A DNA stretch of 36,892 nt from NCBI GenBank assembly GCA_035479015.1, contig DATIJC010000049.1:1-36892 (forward strand), read 5' to 3'. Below are positions 1 through 7,922 of the stretch, piece by piece (position 1 is the stretch's first letter; the number at the start of each line of letters is the position of its first letter). This stretch comes from DATIJC01 sp035479015 (lineage in GTDB: Bacteria > Patescibacteriota > Microgenomatia > UBA1400 > UBA12028). Made by a program: the position numbers and the translations under genes. Under the pieces are notes generated by a model that searched no databases, was not told where the DNA came from, and saw only the letters and a list, made by a program, of their open reading frames with translations.

Positions 1-336
1 CCGAGCGATATGAGTTCAAGTTCTGTGGCGAAAACTACTACTTTTGAGAATTCAAACGAAAAATTTGTAGTAGCTACCTCTTTTGTCGGTGGGTGGGGTG
101 GTGGGGCTTGCTCTACCCAAACAATAAACGTCGCTGGACAAAATACAACTTTATTACTATTTGACGACAAGGGCGGGTCGACATGTACCAAAAACCTTGT
201 AGATCTTGTTGCAGTCGTCGGAGATCAAAATTCTGGAAAGAATTTACCCATCGCCATCGATTATCAACGAAAAACAGATGCTTTCTTAGATAAACAAAAA
301 TTTGACACAGTAATTAATTCATTGATGTTGAAATAG
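1..336 (+). CDS. Hypothetical protein, C-terminal part (5' end outside window)
   Basis: The reading frame is open from the first base of the window to a TAG at 334-336, so the gene probably starts upstream. An ATG at 10 is possible but has no visible ribosome binding site. The visible 111 residues contain a Gly/Trp-rich stretch and two cysteines but no domain I recognise. The next gene starts 2 nt downstream and encodes a membrane-anchored surface protein, so the two are probably co-transcribed. Function unknown. Confidence 0.6.
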   Translation, partial: PSDMSSSSVAKTTTFENSNEKFVVATSFVGGWGGGACSTQTINVAGQNTTLLLFDDKGGSTCTKNLVDLVAVVGDQNSGKNLPIAIDYQRKTDAFLDKQKFDTVINSLMLK

Positions 337-338
337 AT

Positions 339-1181
339 ATGCCAGAAAACATTGAACAAACACCAGAAATCACGGCACAAACTTCAAAGCCAAATACTTT
401 GTCTCTGGCATTGATCTTACTAGTGTTAATTTTATTGGGAGTCTCTGGCTTTCTTGCGTATCAAAATATGCAACTGCAGAAACAGCTAGCTATGGTTCCT
501 GTGGAAACCCAGGCCACCGCAGCATCACCAACCCCAACCACCGATCCTACAGCAAATTGGAAAACATACACCAACTCAGCACTTGGGATCAGTTTTAAAT
601 ATCCAAATATAGGCACCATTACAAATACGTACAGCCAACCAAAGTCTGGCCAGCCAACTTTTATCGTCTCAAATAAACCATATTTTGATCCCACCAAACT
701 TCCCTCGTGTGAGAGTGGTACAAAACAGACCTGCTTGATTGCTGGAAAAAATTGGAATCAGACCAGTGACGTGGAAACAATCACACTTGCTGATAAGAAT
801 GAATCAAGTTTTTTCGTGGCAGTAACCAATTCAGATGGTGGCACTAGCGTTCTCCACGTAGTCCAAACAAAAAATCCCATGATTGAAATAGTATTTAGTG
901 TGGATGGGGCTGGACTAGAGGAAACATTCCAACAAATCCTCTCGACGTTTAAATTTACATGTAAACCACGGCCGGCATGCTTGGATGCGACACCAAGATG
1001 CATGATACCGGAAACCGCAGATATGTGCCCACAAACAACCCCGCAAACATACACATGTCCCGCAAACGGGTGGGTGGACTGCATGCCGGTCCTCGATGCT
1101 GCCAGGCAAGTTGCGTGCTCGAAAGAAGCGATGGTGTGGTATAAAGCAAATTGCTCGAACTTCCAGGGCGCTGCTCTATGA
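339..1181 (+). CDS. Membrane-anchored protein with PsbP-like domain and Cys-rich C-terminus
   Basis: The 280-residue protein has a short cytoplasmic N-terminus, one membrane segment at about residues 21-42, a Pro/Thr/Ala linker, and then a domain opening with WKTYTNSALGISFKYP. That opening resembles the PsbP-like surface domains common in Patescibacteria. The last 70 residues hold about nine cysteines with prolines, suggesting a disulfide-stabilised or metal-binding module outside the cell. The gene follows the preceding one by 2 nt, and its TGA overlaps the tatD start as ATGA, so translation is probably coupled. The ligand and exact role are unknown. Confidence 0.7.
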   Translation: MPENIEQTPEITAQTSKPNTLSLALILLVLILLGVSGFLAYQNMQLQKQLAMVPVETQATAASPTPTTDPTANWKTYTNSALGISFKYPNIGTITNTYSQPKSGQPTFIVSNKPYFDPTKLPSCESGTKQTCLIAGKNWNQTSDVETITLADKNESSFFVAVTNSDGGTSVLHVVQTKNPMIEIVFSVDGAGLEETFQQILSTFKFTCKPRPACLDATPRCMIPETADMCPQTTPQTYTCPANGWVDCMPVLDAARQVACSKEAMVWYKANCSNFQGAAL

Positions 1182-1969
1182 TCGATACCCACTGCCATAT
1201 CAATATCTCCCCGCTTTTGGAACAAGCAAGTGACGTTTTAGAACGTGCAAAAAATGCAGGAGTAACACATTGCATCGTGGTCGGTACCTCTCTGTCTGAT
1301 AGTCAGACAGCCATTGATATCAGTAAACATTATCCCAATTGCAAGGCCGCAGTTGGATTGCATCCAGAGAATATCAAAGATATTGGTGATCTGGATATGT
1401 TGTCCAACCAGCTATCTACTCTCGCACAAAACAAAGAAGTGGTCGCTATCGGAGAATGTGGTTTGGATTACACACTCAAAGATTTTGACCGGACAGCACA
1501 GCGGCGCTTATTTGGAGTCCACATCCAAATCGCCAAACAGATTGGACTGCCATTGGTTATTCACTGCCGTGATCGGGAAAGTATACTTGCCTATGATGAC
1601 CTCATTGACACATTGGAACACTTTAGTAAAGATGACGGACAGACCCCTCCGTTTGTTCTGCACTGTGTCAGTGGTCCCAAAGAGTATATCCAAAAGGCCA
1701 TTGCGATGGGCGCGTATGTAAGTTTTGCCGGCAATGTCACGTATCCTTCTGCACAAAATATTCGCGATATTTTGCCGCTAGTGCCAAAAAATAAGTTGCT
1801 GGCAGAAACTGATGCTCCATTTTTGGCCCCACAGTCTGTACGTGGTTCCACTAACGAACCAGCTTTTGTGAAAGAAACAGTCGAAAAACTTGCAGAACTT
1901 TTGCATTTGCCCTTCAATGAGGTGGATAGACAAACAACATTGAATGCCAAGATCTTGTTTAGAATATAA
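1178..1969 (+). CDS. tatD: TatD family metal-dependent hydrolase (DNase)
   Basis: This 263-residue protein belongs to the TatD amidohydrolase-fold nucleases, which act as 3'-5' exonucleases or deoxyribonucleases in DNA repair and quality control. The metal ligands are visible in order: HCH at residues 5-7, Glu93 in GECGLDY, His129 in VIHCRD, His162 in LHCVSGP and Asp212 in ETDAPFLAP. The ATG at 1178 overlaps the upstream TGA (ATGA) and places the HxH motif at the family's usual position, so it is preferred over an in-frame ATG 27 nt upstream. The length is typical. A palindromic repeat follows 10 nt after the stop. Confidence 0.95.
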   Translation: MIDTHCHINISPLLEQASDVLERAKNAGVTHCIVVGTSLSDSQTAIDISKHYPNCKAAVGLHPENIKDIGDLDMLSNQLSTLAQNKEVVAIGECGLDYTLKDFDRTAQRRLFGVHIQIAKQIGLPLVIHCRDRESILAYDDLIDTLEHFSKDDGQTPPFVLHCVSGPKEYIQKAIAMGAYVSFAGNVTYPSAQNIRDILPLVPKNKLLAETDAPFLAPQSVRGSTNEPAFVKETVEKLAELLHLPFNEVDRQTTLNAKILFRI

Positions 1970-1978
1970 ATCTTTCCC

Positions 1979-2071
1979 TGTCACCCCTGCGTAGGCAGGG
2001 GTCCATGCAACAAAGAAAATACAATATTGGATTTATATATTGTCTGGATTCCTGCCTTCGCAGGAATGACA
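1979..2071. repeat. Compact palindromic repeat element with two facing hairpin arms
   Basis: The 93-bp element starts TGTCA and ends TGACA. Its left arm folds as CCCCTGC/GCAGGGG and its right arm as TTCCTGC/GCAGGAA, separated by about 30 AT-rich bases. The right arm is the same palindrome seen at 7482, 7886, 35666 and 36721. No target duplication is obvious. It lies between tatD and the next glycosyltransferase. Confidence 0.8.
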
Positions 2072-2103
2072 AATAAAGATACAATATGTGTATAAGCAAT
2101 ACT

Positions 2104-3594
2104 ATGTTCCACATTCGTAACTATGTCCGTCGGCACCCAGTAAAAACCCAACGGTTCCTGGAGATCCTGCCCGGCTTCGTCTCCTGGTCACTAATCCTGT
2201 TTCCTTTCTGGGGATCACTCGTCATGCCCACAATCGTCGCGTATTACATCATCACCTTCTCGGTCTATTGGTTGTACCGCAGTGCTTCTATGGCCTTACT
2301 CGCAGTTATAGCCCACTACCGCATCAAGGCCAGTATGCGTAACGACTGGATGAAGGACCTAGAAAAGTTTCCGGACTGGAAAAAAATCCATCACATCATA
2401 GTCATCCCTACATACAAAGAGCCTGTGCATATCTTAAAAGAAACTTTAGAAAAACTTGCGACACAGACATTCCCAGTGAAAAATATTCACATCATGCTCT
2501 CATTTGAAGACCGGGAAGGAGAAGAGGCTAGAGAAAAATCTAAGGTTCTGGAAAATGAATTTGGCAAGATATTTGGTAATTTATGGGCCACTTTTCATCC
2601 GGATATTCCTGGTGAAGTAAAAGGTAAATCCTCAAACACTGCGTGGGGAGCGCGGGCAGCACGAAAATTATTGGACCCCAACATCCTAACTGAAGATATC
2701 ACTATATCCAGCGAAGATGCTGATGCCCGTTTCCATTCAAGCTATTTTGCGGCGCTGACTTATGAGTACTTACATAACCCGCACCGCTTTGACCGCATCT
2801 GGCAAGGCAGCATCCGCTTTTATAATAATATTTGGAGAGTGCCCGCACCCGTACGCGTCCTTGCCTCAATTTTTTCAGTTACACAAATGTTTATTCTGAT
2901 GCGCCAGGACCGTCTCATTAATTTTTCAACGTATTCGACATCGATGAAACTTATCGAAGACATCGGGTACTGGGACACAAACGTAGTCCCAGAGGATTAT
3001 CACTTATTTTTTAAAGCCTACTTTGCCCGCAAAGGAAAGCTTGAAGTTGAACCGATATTTTTACCTATCTTGGCTGATGCTGCTGAGGCGAAGGGCTTCT
3101 GGGCCACAATGACCAATCAATATGAACAAATTAAACGCTGGGCTTGGGGCGTCAGCGATGACGCGTACATTATTAAGCAGTGGATCCTTGCTGAAAACGT
3201 ACCATTCTGGGATAAGACCATACGGGTATTAAAGACGGTGGAAGATCATTTTTTGTGGCCAGTGAACTGGTTTGCCATCACTGTCGGCGCTCTGCTTCCT
3301 CCGCTCCTCAATCAGCAATTTAACCGTACAGTGATAGGGAAGACCTTGCCGCAAGTATCATCAGCGCTACTCACAATGTCGCTCGTCTCACTCATCGCGA
3401 TATTTCTTATTGATGCAGCATCCAGGCCACCGCGGCCTAAAGATACATCTATTTTCGCACGTATATTTCAACCATTTGAATTTTTACTGCTCCCGATTTT
3501 AGGATTCTTTTTCTCAGCGCTTCCCGGTATTGATGCACATACGCGTCTGATGCTCGGGAAATATATGGAGTATCGCGTAACGGAAAAAGTGTAG
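2104..3594 (+). CDS. Membrane-embedded GT2 family glycosyltransferase
   Basis: The 496-residue processive-type family 2 glycosyltransferase has two N-terminal membrane segments (about 27-70), a cytoplasmic catalytic domain and C-terminal membrane segments (about 370-460). The catalytic domain starts IIVIPTYKEP (98-107) and carries the DxD-like DAD (205-207), the PED acceptor-base motif (296-298) and QIKRW (342-346), equivalent to the QxxRW of cellulose/hyaluronan-type synthases. It probably builds or exports a surface polysaccharide; the sugar is unknown. Start choice is uncertain: ATG 2104 follows a TATAAG box at 2091-2096 by 7 nt, and ATG 2086 is the alternative. No Shine-Dalgarno sequence is visible for either. 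It heads an envelope-glycan gene block. Confidence 0.88.
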   Translation: MFHIRNYVRRHPVKTQRFLEILPGFVSWSLILFPFWGSLVMPTIVAYYIITFSVYWLYRSASMALLAVIAHYRIKASMRNDWMKDLEKFPDWKKIHHIIVIPTYKEPVHILKETLEKLATQTFPVKNIHIMLSFEDREGEEAREKSKVLENEFGKIFGNLWATFHPDIPGEVKGKSSNTAWGARAARKLLDPNILTEDITISSEDADARFHSSYFAALTYEYLHNPHRFDRIWQGSIRFYNNIWRVPAPVRVLASIFSVTQMFILMRQDRLINFSTYSTSMKLIEDIGYWDTNVVPEDYHLFFKAYFARKGKLEVEPIFLPILADAAEAKGFWATMTNQYEQIKRWAWGVSDDAYIIKQWILAENVPFWDKTIRVLKTVEDHFLWPVNWFAITVGALLPPLLNQQFNRTVIGKTLPQVSSALLTMSLVSLIAIFLIDAASRPPRPKDTSIFARIFQPFEFLLLPILGFFFSALPGIDAHTRLMLGKYMEYRVTEKV

Positions 3595-3600
3595 GAGATC

Positions 3601-3609
3601 TGTTACACT
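3601..3609 (+). promoter_or_regulatory. Extended -10 promoter, leaderless GT39-like gene
   Basis: TGT-TACACT ends 8 nt before the ATG at 3618. Transcription would begin at or next to the start codon. No Shine-Dalgarno sequence lies in between. Confidence 0.5.
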
Positions 3610-3617
3610 AAATACAA

Positions 3618-5183
3618 ATGAAAAAGGTTTGGCGGTTCATCCACGCGCATGAGTTGATATTTTTTTTGTTGGCTATCACCACACTGTTTCGGGTGCCGTC
3701 ACTGCTGGAACCATACTGGTACGGCGACGAAATGATCTACCTGACAGTGGGCAACGGCATTAGTCATGGATTAGAACTCTACAAAGATATTCACGACAAT
3801 AAGACCCCACTGATTTATATTCTTGCTAGTGTCACTGGTACTGTGTTTTGGTTCCGTTTTTTACTCATGATTTGGGTCGGTTTTGAGATGATCGTTTTTT
3901 ATCTTTTGTGTAAAGAACTTTTTGGCAAAAGTGCAGTAAGGCTTCATGGCATACATATCTCACTTACAGGACTTGCACTTATCGCTTTTGCAATTCTGCC
4001 TTTCTTTGCGGAAGGGTTGATAGCGAATGGTGAAATCTTCATGCTACTGCCCACACTGTTTGGATTCTTGAGCCTGGTATACATGGCAAAAACCAAGAAG
4101 GATCGGGTAAAGATTGGTTGGTCGATTATCGGCGGTCTCTCATTCTCAGCGGCATTTTTGTTTAAAGCTCCAGCGGCATTTGACACCGCTGCCGCAGGAT
4201 TCCTTTTCTTCATCCTTTTTCCACTGTTCCATGTAAAAAATGTCAAAGACGCCCTTCAGTTGTTTGTTTCAAAAACTGCCTGGGTTTTTGTATTTGCATT
4301 TTTGGTCCCAATACTTATTTCTCTGGCATACTACGCGCACCTGGGTGTATTGCAGCAGTATGTCACCGCAGCGTTTGCACAGAATGTCGGTTACCTTTCG
4401 TCCTGGCAAACAGGGAGCCATCAAAGTCTCAATCTAGCAAAATCGGGATTAGTCCAGCGCGGAATTTTACTGGCAATCTTTTTAGTTGTGCTTCTTTTTA
4501 TTCAGAAAAAAATTAGCCCGGCAGCAAAACTAACAGTAGTTTGGTTTGGATGCAGTCTGTTTGCAGCTCTGTTGTCAGAGCGTCCGTACCCACACTATTT
4601 AATCCAAGTGATTCCCTCCCTAGCTCTCGCACTTGCTCTACTTGTAGAGCACATTATGCATTTTTCAAACCGTCGGATGCGGCTATTTATCCGTTCACAA
4701 ATTCTTACGACTTGTCTGCTGTTTTTGATCCCAATAGTATTTGCCGTCTCATATATCAGTGTGCATTTCTGGCAGTACCCACTCGTTACCTACTATGAAA
4801 ACTACGGTTTATTCGTGACTAAACAACACACCTTTAGTCAGTACCTCTCATACTTTGATCCACGCCTTCCAGAGATTTACAGAATATCTAGCAAAATCAG
4901 TATGGAAACAAAATCAACCGACCAAATCTTCGCATGGGGTGATTTACCTGTCGTGTATGCGCTGACAAAGCGCCTCCCTGTAGGCCGCTACACAAGTGCA
5001 TATCACATTAATGACTTCAACGCATATACAGAAACGATCACTAAACTGCGAGCTACACCGCCAAAGTTTATTTTGGTCGACCGGAAAACCAGTTATCACT
5101 TCAGCGCACTTTTCCAACTTTTGTCATCCCAGTATGCTGTAAACTACTCTTCCGACAACTTTATATTATACAAACGGTACTAA
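3618..5183 (+). CDS. GT-C glycosyltransferase, GT39/ArnT-like membrane protein
   Basis: The 521-residue protein has about ten hydrophobic segments. The first periplasmic loop carries the acidic pair Asp37-Glu38 (YGDEMIY), the hallmark of PMT/ArnT-type enzymes that transfer sugar from a polyprenyl-phosphate carrier. KDIHDNKTPLIY follows, where this family usually has its conserved HPP-like loop. The soluble C-terminus (about 410-521) resembles the extracytoplasmic domain of such proteins. It likely glycosylates a surface lipid, polymer or protein outside the membrane; donor and acceptor cannot be told from sequence. It is followed 6 nt later by a small membrane protein gene. Confidence 0.8.
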   Translation: MKKVWRFIHAHELIFFLLAITTLFRVPSLLEPYWYGDEMIYLTVGNGISHGLELYKDIHDNKTPLIYILASVTGTVFWFRFLLMIWVGFEMIVFYLLCKELFGKSAVRLHGIHISLTGLALIAFAILPFFAEGLIANGEIFMLLPTLFGFLSLVYMAKTKKDRVKIGWSIIGGLSFSAAFLFKAPAAFDTAAAGFLFFILFPLFHVKNVKDALQLFVSKTAWVFVFAFLVPILISLAYYAHLGVLQQYVTAAFAQNVGYLSSWQTGSHQSLNLAKSGLVQRGILLAIFLVVLLFIQKKISPAAKLTVVWFGCSLFAALLSERPYPHYLIQVIPSLALALALLVEHIMHFSNRRMRLFIRSQILTTCLLFLIPIVFAVSYISVHFWQYPLVTYYENYGLFVTKQHTFSQYLSYFDPRLPEIYRISSKISMETKSTDQIFAWGDLPVVYALTKRLPVGRYTSAYHINDFNAYTETITKLRATPPKFILVDRKTSYHFSALFQLLSSQYAVNYSSDNFILYKRY

Positions 5184-5189
5184 AAGGAT

Positions 5190-5507
5190 ATGCGCTCTCA
5201 AGCATTTATCGCATCGCTGGGAGAGATAGCCGCAATGACGCTGTCTTTTGTGTTGCTTTACTTGCGGCTGCCGCCAGTCCTTCCATTGTGGTATTCACTT
5301 GCCACCCCCGATCAACAGCTTGTCAATAAATTCTGGCTCCTATCAATCCCTTTGTCACTCCTAGGTATTCTCATATTTCATATTTTCTTAGAATCCACTT
5401 TGAAAAAATTTGATCCCATTCTCAGGAAAATTCTGCGAGTCGGCACTCTCTTGATAACCACTCTCGGAACAATTGCGTTCTTTCGAATACTTTGGGTCAC
5501 TTTATGA
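5190..5507 (+). CDS. Small three-helix membrane protein
   Basis: The 105-residue protein has hydrophobic segments at about 10-26, 48-66 and 80-103. Between the first two is PLWYSLATPDQQLVNKFW, a pattern I associate with small proteins next to glycosyltransferases in Patescibacteria, although I cannot name the family. The start is 6 nt after the preceding stop, and the stop overlaps the next gene's start as ATGA, so it sits inside a translationally coupled glycan operon. Function unknown. Confidence 0.75.
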   Translation: MRSQAFIASLGEIAAMTLSFVLLYLRLPPVLPLWYSLATPDQQLVNKFWLLSIPLSLLGILIFHIFLESTLKKFDPILRKILRVGTLLITTLGTIAFFRILWVTL

Positions 5508-6592
5508 GTACGCTTGCAAGTTGGGCTCCATTCATTGTAAGTTTTGTACTATCAGTACTTGGCACCCCGCTAGTTATCCTGCTGTATCGGAAAATGCACT
5601 GGCTCGACGACCCTCGCAAAAACCCACATCCAAAAATGGTTCATAGCTTGCCACTTCCGCGGGGCGGGGGCATTCCTATTTTTTTGAGCATTGCTACAGC
5701 AGTACTACTCTTTATTCCGTTTTCAAAACAGATTGCGGGTCTTTTGGGTGGAGCACTCGTTTTGACAGTTTTGGGAATTTGGGATGATTTAAAAAATCCT
5801 CATCCTCTCTTGAGGTTTATCATTCTCATTATCGCTGCGCTCATAGTGATCGGTTCAGGAGTCGGAATTGCATACATAACTAATCCCTTTGGAGGAATCG
5901 TCAGGCTTGATCAGCCGCAACTTGCATTCATATTGGGTGGATCCCTGCATACAATCTGGATCATCGCAGACATTTTTGCACTAGTTTGGATCGTCTGGTG
6001 TATGAATATTGTAAATTTTGCTACGGGACTGGATGGACAAATGCCGGGGTACGTGGCGATCGCCAGTGGAGTTATCGGTCTCTTGGCCCTGCGATTTGGA
6101 TCTGATCCTACGCAGATCCGCATCAGCACACTATCAATGATTGTGGCTGGCGCATATATCGGATTACTTCTGTGGAATATGTATCCACAGAAAATCATTG
6201 CTGGATTTGGCGCGAGCACGCTGGCAGGTTTTTTCCTAAGCGTAATGGCAATTTTTTCCGGTGCAAAACTTGCTACAGCCATCCTCGTGCTGGCTGTACC
6301 CATGATCGATGCAAGTATTGTAATCCTCTGGAGACTAGCACATGGACGCTCTCCGTTTTTTGGAGACCGTTCACACCTGCATCATTTACTGCTAGACTCC
6401 GGTTGGAGTAAGCGTCAGGTAGCCCTATTTTACTGGGTAGCCACAGCAATTTTTGGGCTATTTTCGCTGCAATTGAAGAGTGGACAAAAAGTCTTTATAA
6501 TCACACTTGCAATCGCAATCATCGGGGGTATTATCGTATGGCTTCGCTACTCTACAACATTCTTCGCGAAGTCCGGCCGCGGCAATGGATAA
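5504..6592 (+). CDS. WecA/TagO-like undecaprenyl-phosphate sugar-1-phosphate transferase
   Basis: This 362-residue polytopic protein belongs to the MraY/WecA family, which loads the first sugar-1-phosphate from a UDP-sugar onto undecaprenyl phosphate. Visible motifs are DDPRKNPHPK (35-44), the Asp pair in GIWDDLKNP (94-95), NIVNFATGLDGQMPGY with its catalytic Asn and Asp, and a late HLHHLL in DRSHLHHLLLDSGWS. The last motif favours WecA/TagO over MraY. The ATG at 5504 overlaps the previous stop (ATGA). The 3' end overlaps the next gene by 55 nt in another frame. It probably initiates a surface or teichoic-acid-like polymer. Confidence 0.9.
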   Translation: MSTLASWAPFIVSFVLSVLGTPLVILLYRKMHWLDDPRKNPHPKMVHSLPLPRGGGIPIFLSIATAVLLFIPFSKQIAGLLGGALVLTVLGIWDDLKNPHPLLRFIILIIAALIVIGSGVGIAYITNPFGGIVRLDQPQLAFILGGSLHTIWIIADIFALVWIVWCMNIVNFATGLDGQMPGYVAIASGVIGLLALRFGSDPTQIRISTLSMIVAGAYIGLLLWNMYPQKIIAGFGASTLAGFFLSVMAIFSGAKLATAILVLAVPMIDASIVILWRLAHGRSPFFGDRSHLHHLLLDSGWSKRQVALFYWVATAIFGLFSLQLKSGQKVFIITLAIAIIGGIIVWLRYSTTFFAKSGRGNG

Positions 6593-7479
6593 AGAACTTC
6601 GCCTTGTTCGCAGCTTTAGTTTTCTCCGGATTCTTTTTTGTTCCAGGATATTTTTCCCGGGTGCTCATTGCATTCATCTTGTTTTGTCTCCTCTCGTCTG
6701 CTGTCTACATTATTAACGATATTGTTGATGCCCCTATGGACCGCGCTCATCCGTTTAAGCGGAAACGTCCGATCGCATCAGGAGCTATACCTGTGTCGCT
6801 TGCATGGCAAATTGCGATAATACTACTGATCCTTGTCGCGCTGGGGTCGCTCGCACTGTCTACCTTCTTCTTTTCCATGGGAGTAGCGTATGTACTGCTT
6901 CACATCGCTTATACCTATTGGCTCAAACACGTTGCAGTCTTGGATGTGTTGACGATTGCAGCAGGTTTTATTATCCGCATTTATGCGGGGGCTGTGGTCG
7001 TCAGTCTCCACATGAGCGTGTGGTTTCTCCTGACAGTTATCTCAGCCTCGCTATTCCTAGCTGTGGGTAAACGTCAAAGTGAGCGGACACTGCTGCAAGG
7101 CCGCGGAGAAAATTTAAAAGAACACCGTGATACGCTGGCGCATTACACGCAGCGGCTGTTGGATATCTACACCGGCATGTTTGCCAATGCCACTTGGGTG
7201 ACATACGCACTCTACACATTTCAGCGCGACGAATTTGTTCCGCAGGGAAAAGCTGTGCGCATATTTGCGCTCTTGCCAAAAACATTCACTGCCCAAAAAT
7301 GGCTCATGATTACTGTGCCGATAGTTATTTATGGCGTCATGCGGTACCTGCAATTGGTCTATGAACAAAATGAAGGCGAGAGTCCAGAGCGTGTACTGCT
7401 ACGCGACAAACCATTGCTTATCAGTGCGGGTAGTTTCGCTCTGCTGGTCATGATATTGATTTATGGTGGATTGGGGTAG
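6538..7479 (+). CDS. UbiA-family decaprenyl-phosphate phosphoribosyltransferase-like protein
   Basis: The 313-residue prenyltransferase-fold protein starts with a RPRQWIKNF motif (13-21), followed by NDIVDAPMDRAHP (60-72) and KRPIASG. These are typical of the UbiA subfamily that moves phosphoribose from PRPP to decaprenyl phosphate, the first step to lipid-linked arabinose or ribose donors. The NDxxD aspartates bind the magnesium-diphosphate. A further polar loop (KRQSERTLL) lies between later helices. The start at 6538 lies 55 nt inside the upstream gene; no later start would keep the conserved RPRQW motif. No DprE1/DprE2 epimerase genes are seen nearby. Confidence 0.85.
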   Translation: MASLLYNILREVRPRQWIKNFALFAALVFSGFFFVPGYFSRVLIAFILFCLLSSAVYIINDIVDAPMDRAHPFKRKRPIASGAIPVSLAWQIAIILLILVALGSLALSTFFFSMGVAYVLLHIAYTYWLKHVAVLDVLTIAAGFIIRIYAGAVVVSLHMSVWFLLTVISASLFLAVGKRQSERTLLQGRGENLKEHRDTLAHYTQRLLDIYTGMFANATWVTYALYTFQRDEFVPQGKAVRIFALLPKTFTAQKWLMITVPIVIYGVMRYLQLVYEQNEGESPERVLLRDKPLLISAGSFALLVMILIYGGLG

Positions 7480-7481
7480 CT

Positions 7482-7512
7482 TGTCATCCCTGCGAAGGCA
7501 GGGATCCAGACA
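7482..7512. repeat. Left-type arm of palindromic repeat
   Basis: The 31-bp arm starts TGTCATCCC, folds as ATCCCTGC/GCAGGGAT and ends CCAGACA. It starts 2 nt after the ubiA-like stop. The left arm at 35666 has the same outer end and the same inner extension CCAGACAAC. It faces the right-type arm at 7886-7915. It could also act as a transcript-end hairpin, but it has no U-tract. Confidence 0.8.
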
Positions 7513-7545
7513 ACCAATCACAATCCAATTGAATATATTTAGGCA

Positions 7546-7686
7546 TCATTTTTTCGCCAAATATACCAAGGCAACAAAACCTCCTATTAAAGTAATTAAT
7601 AGTGCCAGCCTCAAATAGATAACTTCGTTGCCAATCATGCGATTTAACTCCGGTAGTATTTTTGTTAAAGAATTTAAGAAATCCAT
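7546..7686 (-). CDS. Small single-pass membrane peptide (46 residues)
   Basis: On the minus strand a strong AAAGGAG Shine-Dalgarno lies 5 nt before the ATG at 7686. The frame runs 46 codons to TGA: a polar N-terminal segment with MDFLNSLTKILPELNRM, then one hydrophobic helix (about residues 25-43) ending YLAKK. A TAGAAT box lies at 7702-7707. The gene occupies the otherwise empty stretch between two inverted repeat arms. I recognise no family; holin-like or regulatory membrane peptides have this architecture, but that is only an analogy. The ribosome binding site and the helix make it more likely real than chance. Confidence 0.6.
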   Translation of the reverse strand: MDFLNSLTKILPELNRMIGNEVIYLRLALLITLIGGFVALVYLAKK

Positions 7687-7797
7687 ATTCACTCCTTTCG
7701 GATTCTAACTATGAATAAAAAAACTATGTGGAGTCAATAGACACCACTTCATTATCAAATCATCTACCTGTCAAGTTCTTGCATAACTGTTTTTGCC

Positions 7798-7826
7798 AAA
7801 AAAAATCCACGACGAAACGCCGTGGA
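7798..7826 (-). terminator. Rho-independent terminator
   Basis: Read on the minus strand, TCCACG and CGTGGA form a stem closed by an inner CG/CG pair, followed by eight Ts. It lies 97 nt after the stop of the minus-strand PEGA protein gene and would end that transcript before the small membrane peptide gene. Confidence 0.75.
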
Positions 7827-7885
7827 GTAATAGATCCTTAATTACACAAATAGTATCCGAATAAATAAGTAAAGAGGAAATTTAT

Positions 7886-7915
7886 TGACTGGATTCCTGC
7901 CTACGCAGGAATGAC
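7886..7915. repeat. Right-type arm of palindromic repeat
   Basis: The arm starts TGACTGG, folds as ATTCCTGC/GCAGGAAT and ends ATGACA. The inner side reads TTTATTGACTGG, the same as the right arm at 36714-36752. It is the inverted partner of the arm at 7482-7512. Confidence 0.8.
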
Positions 7916-7922
7916 ATGCTAA

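Noticed and set aside
758..1275. Several overlapping minus-strand open frames of 64-155 codons
   Set aside because: They lie opposite the PsbP-like protein and tatD genes, have no ribosome binding sites or recognisable motifs, and their residue composition looks like antisense noise.
7482..7512. Reading the repeat arm after the ubiA-like gene as a Rho-independent terminator
   Set aside because: The hairpin is good but no T-run follows on either strand, and the same sequence occurs at several loci with TGTCA ends, so it is better called a repeat.
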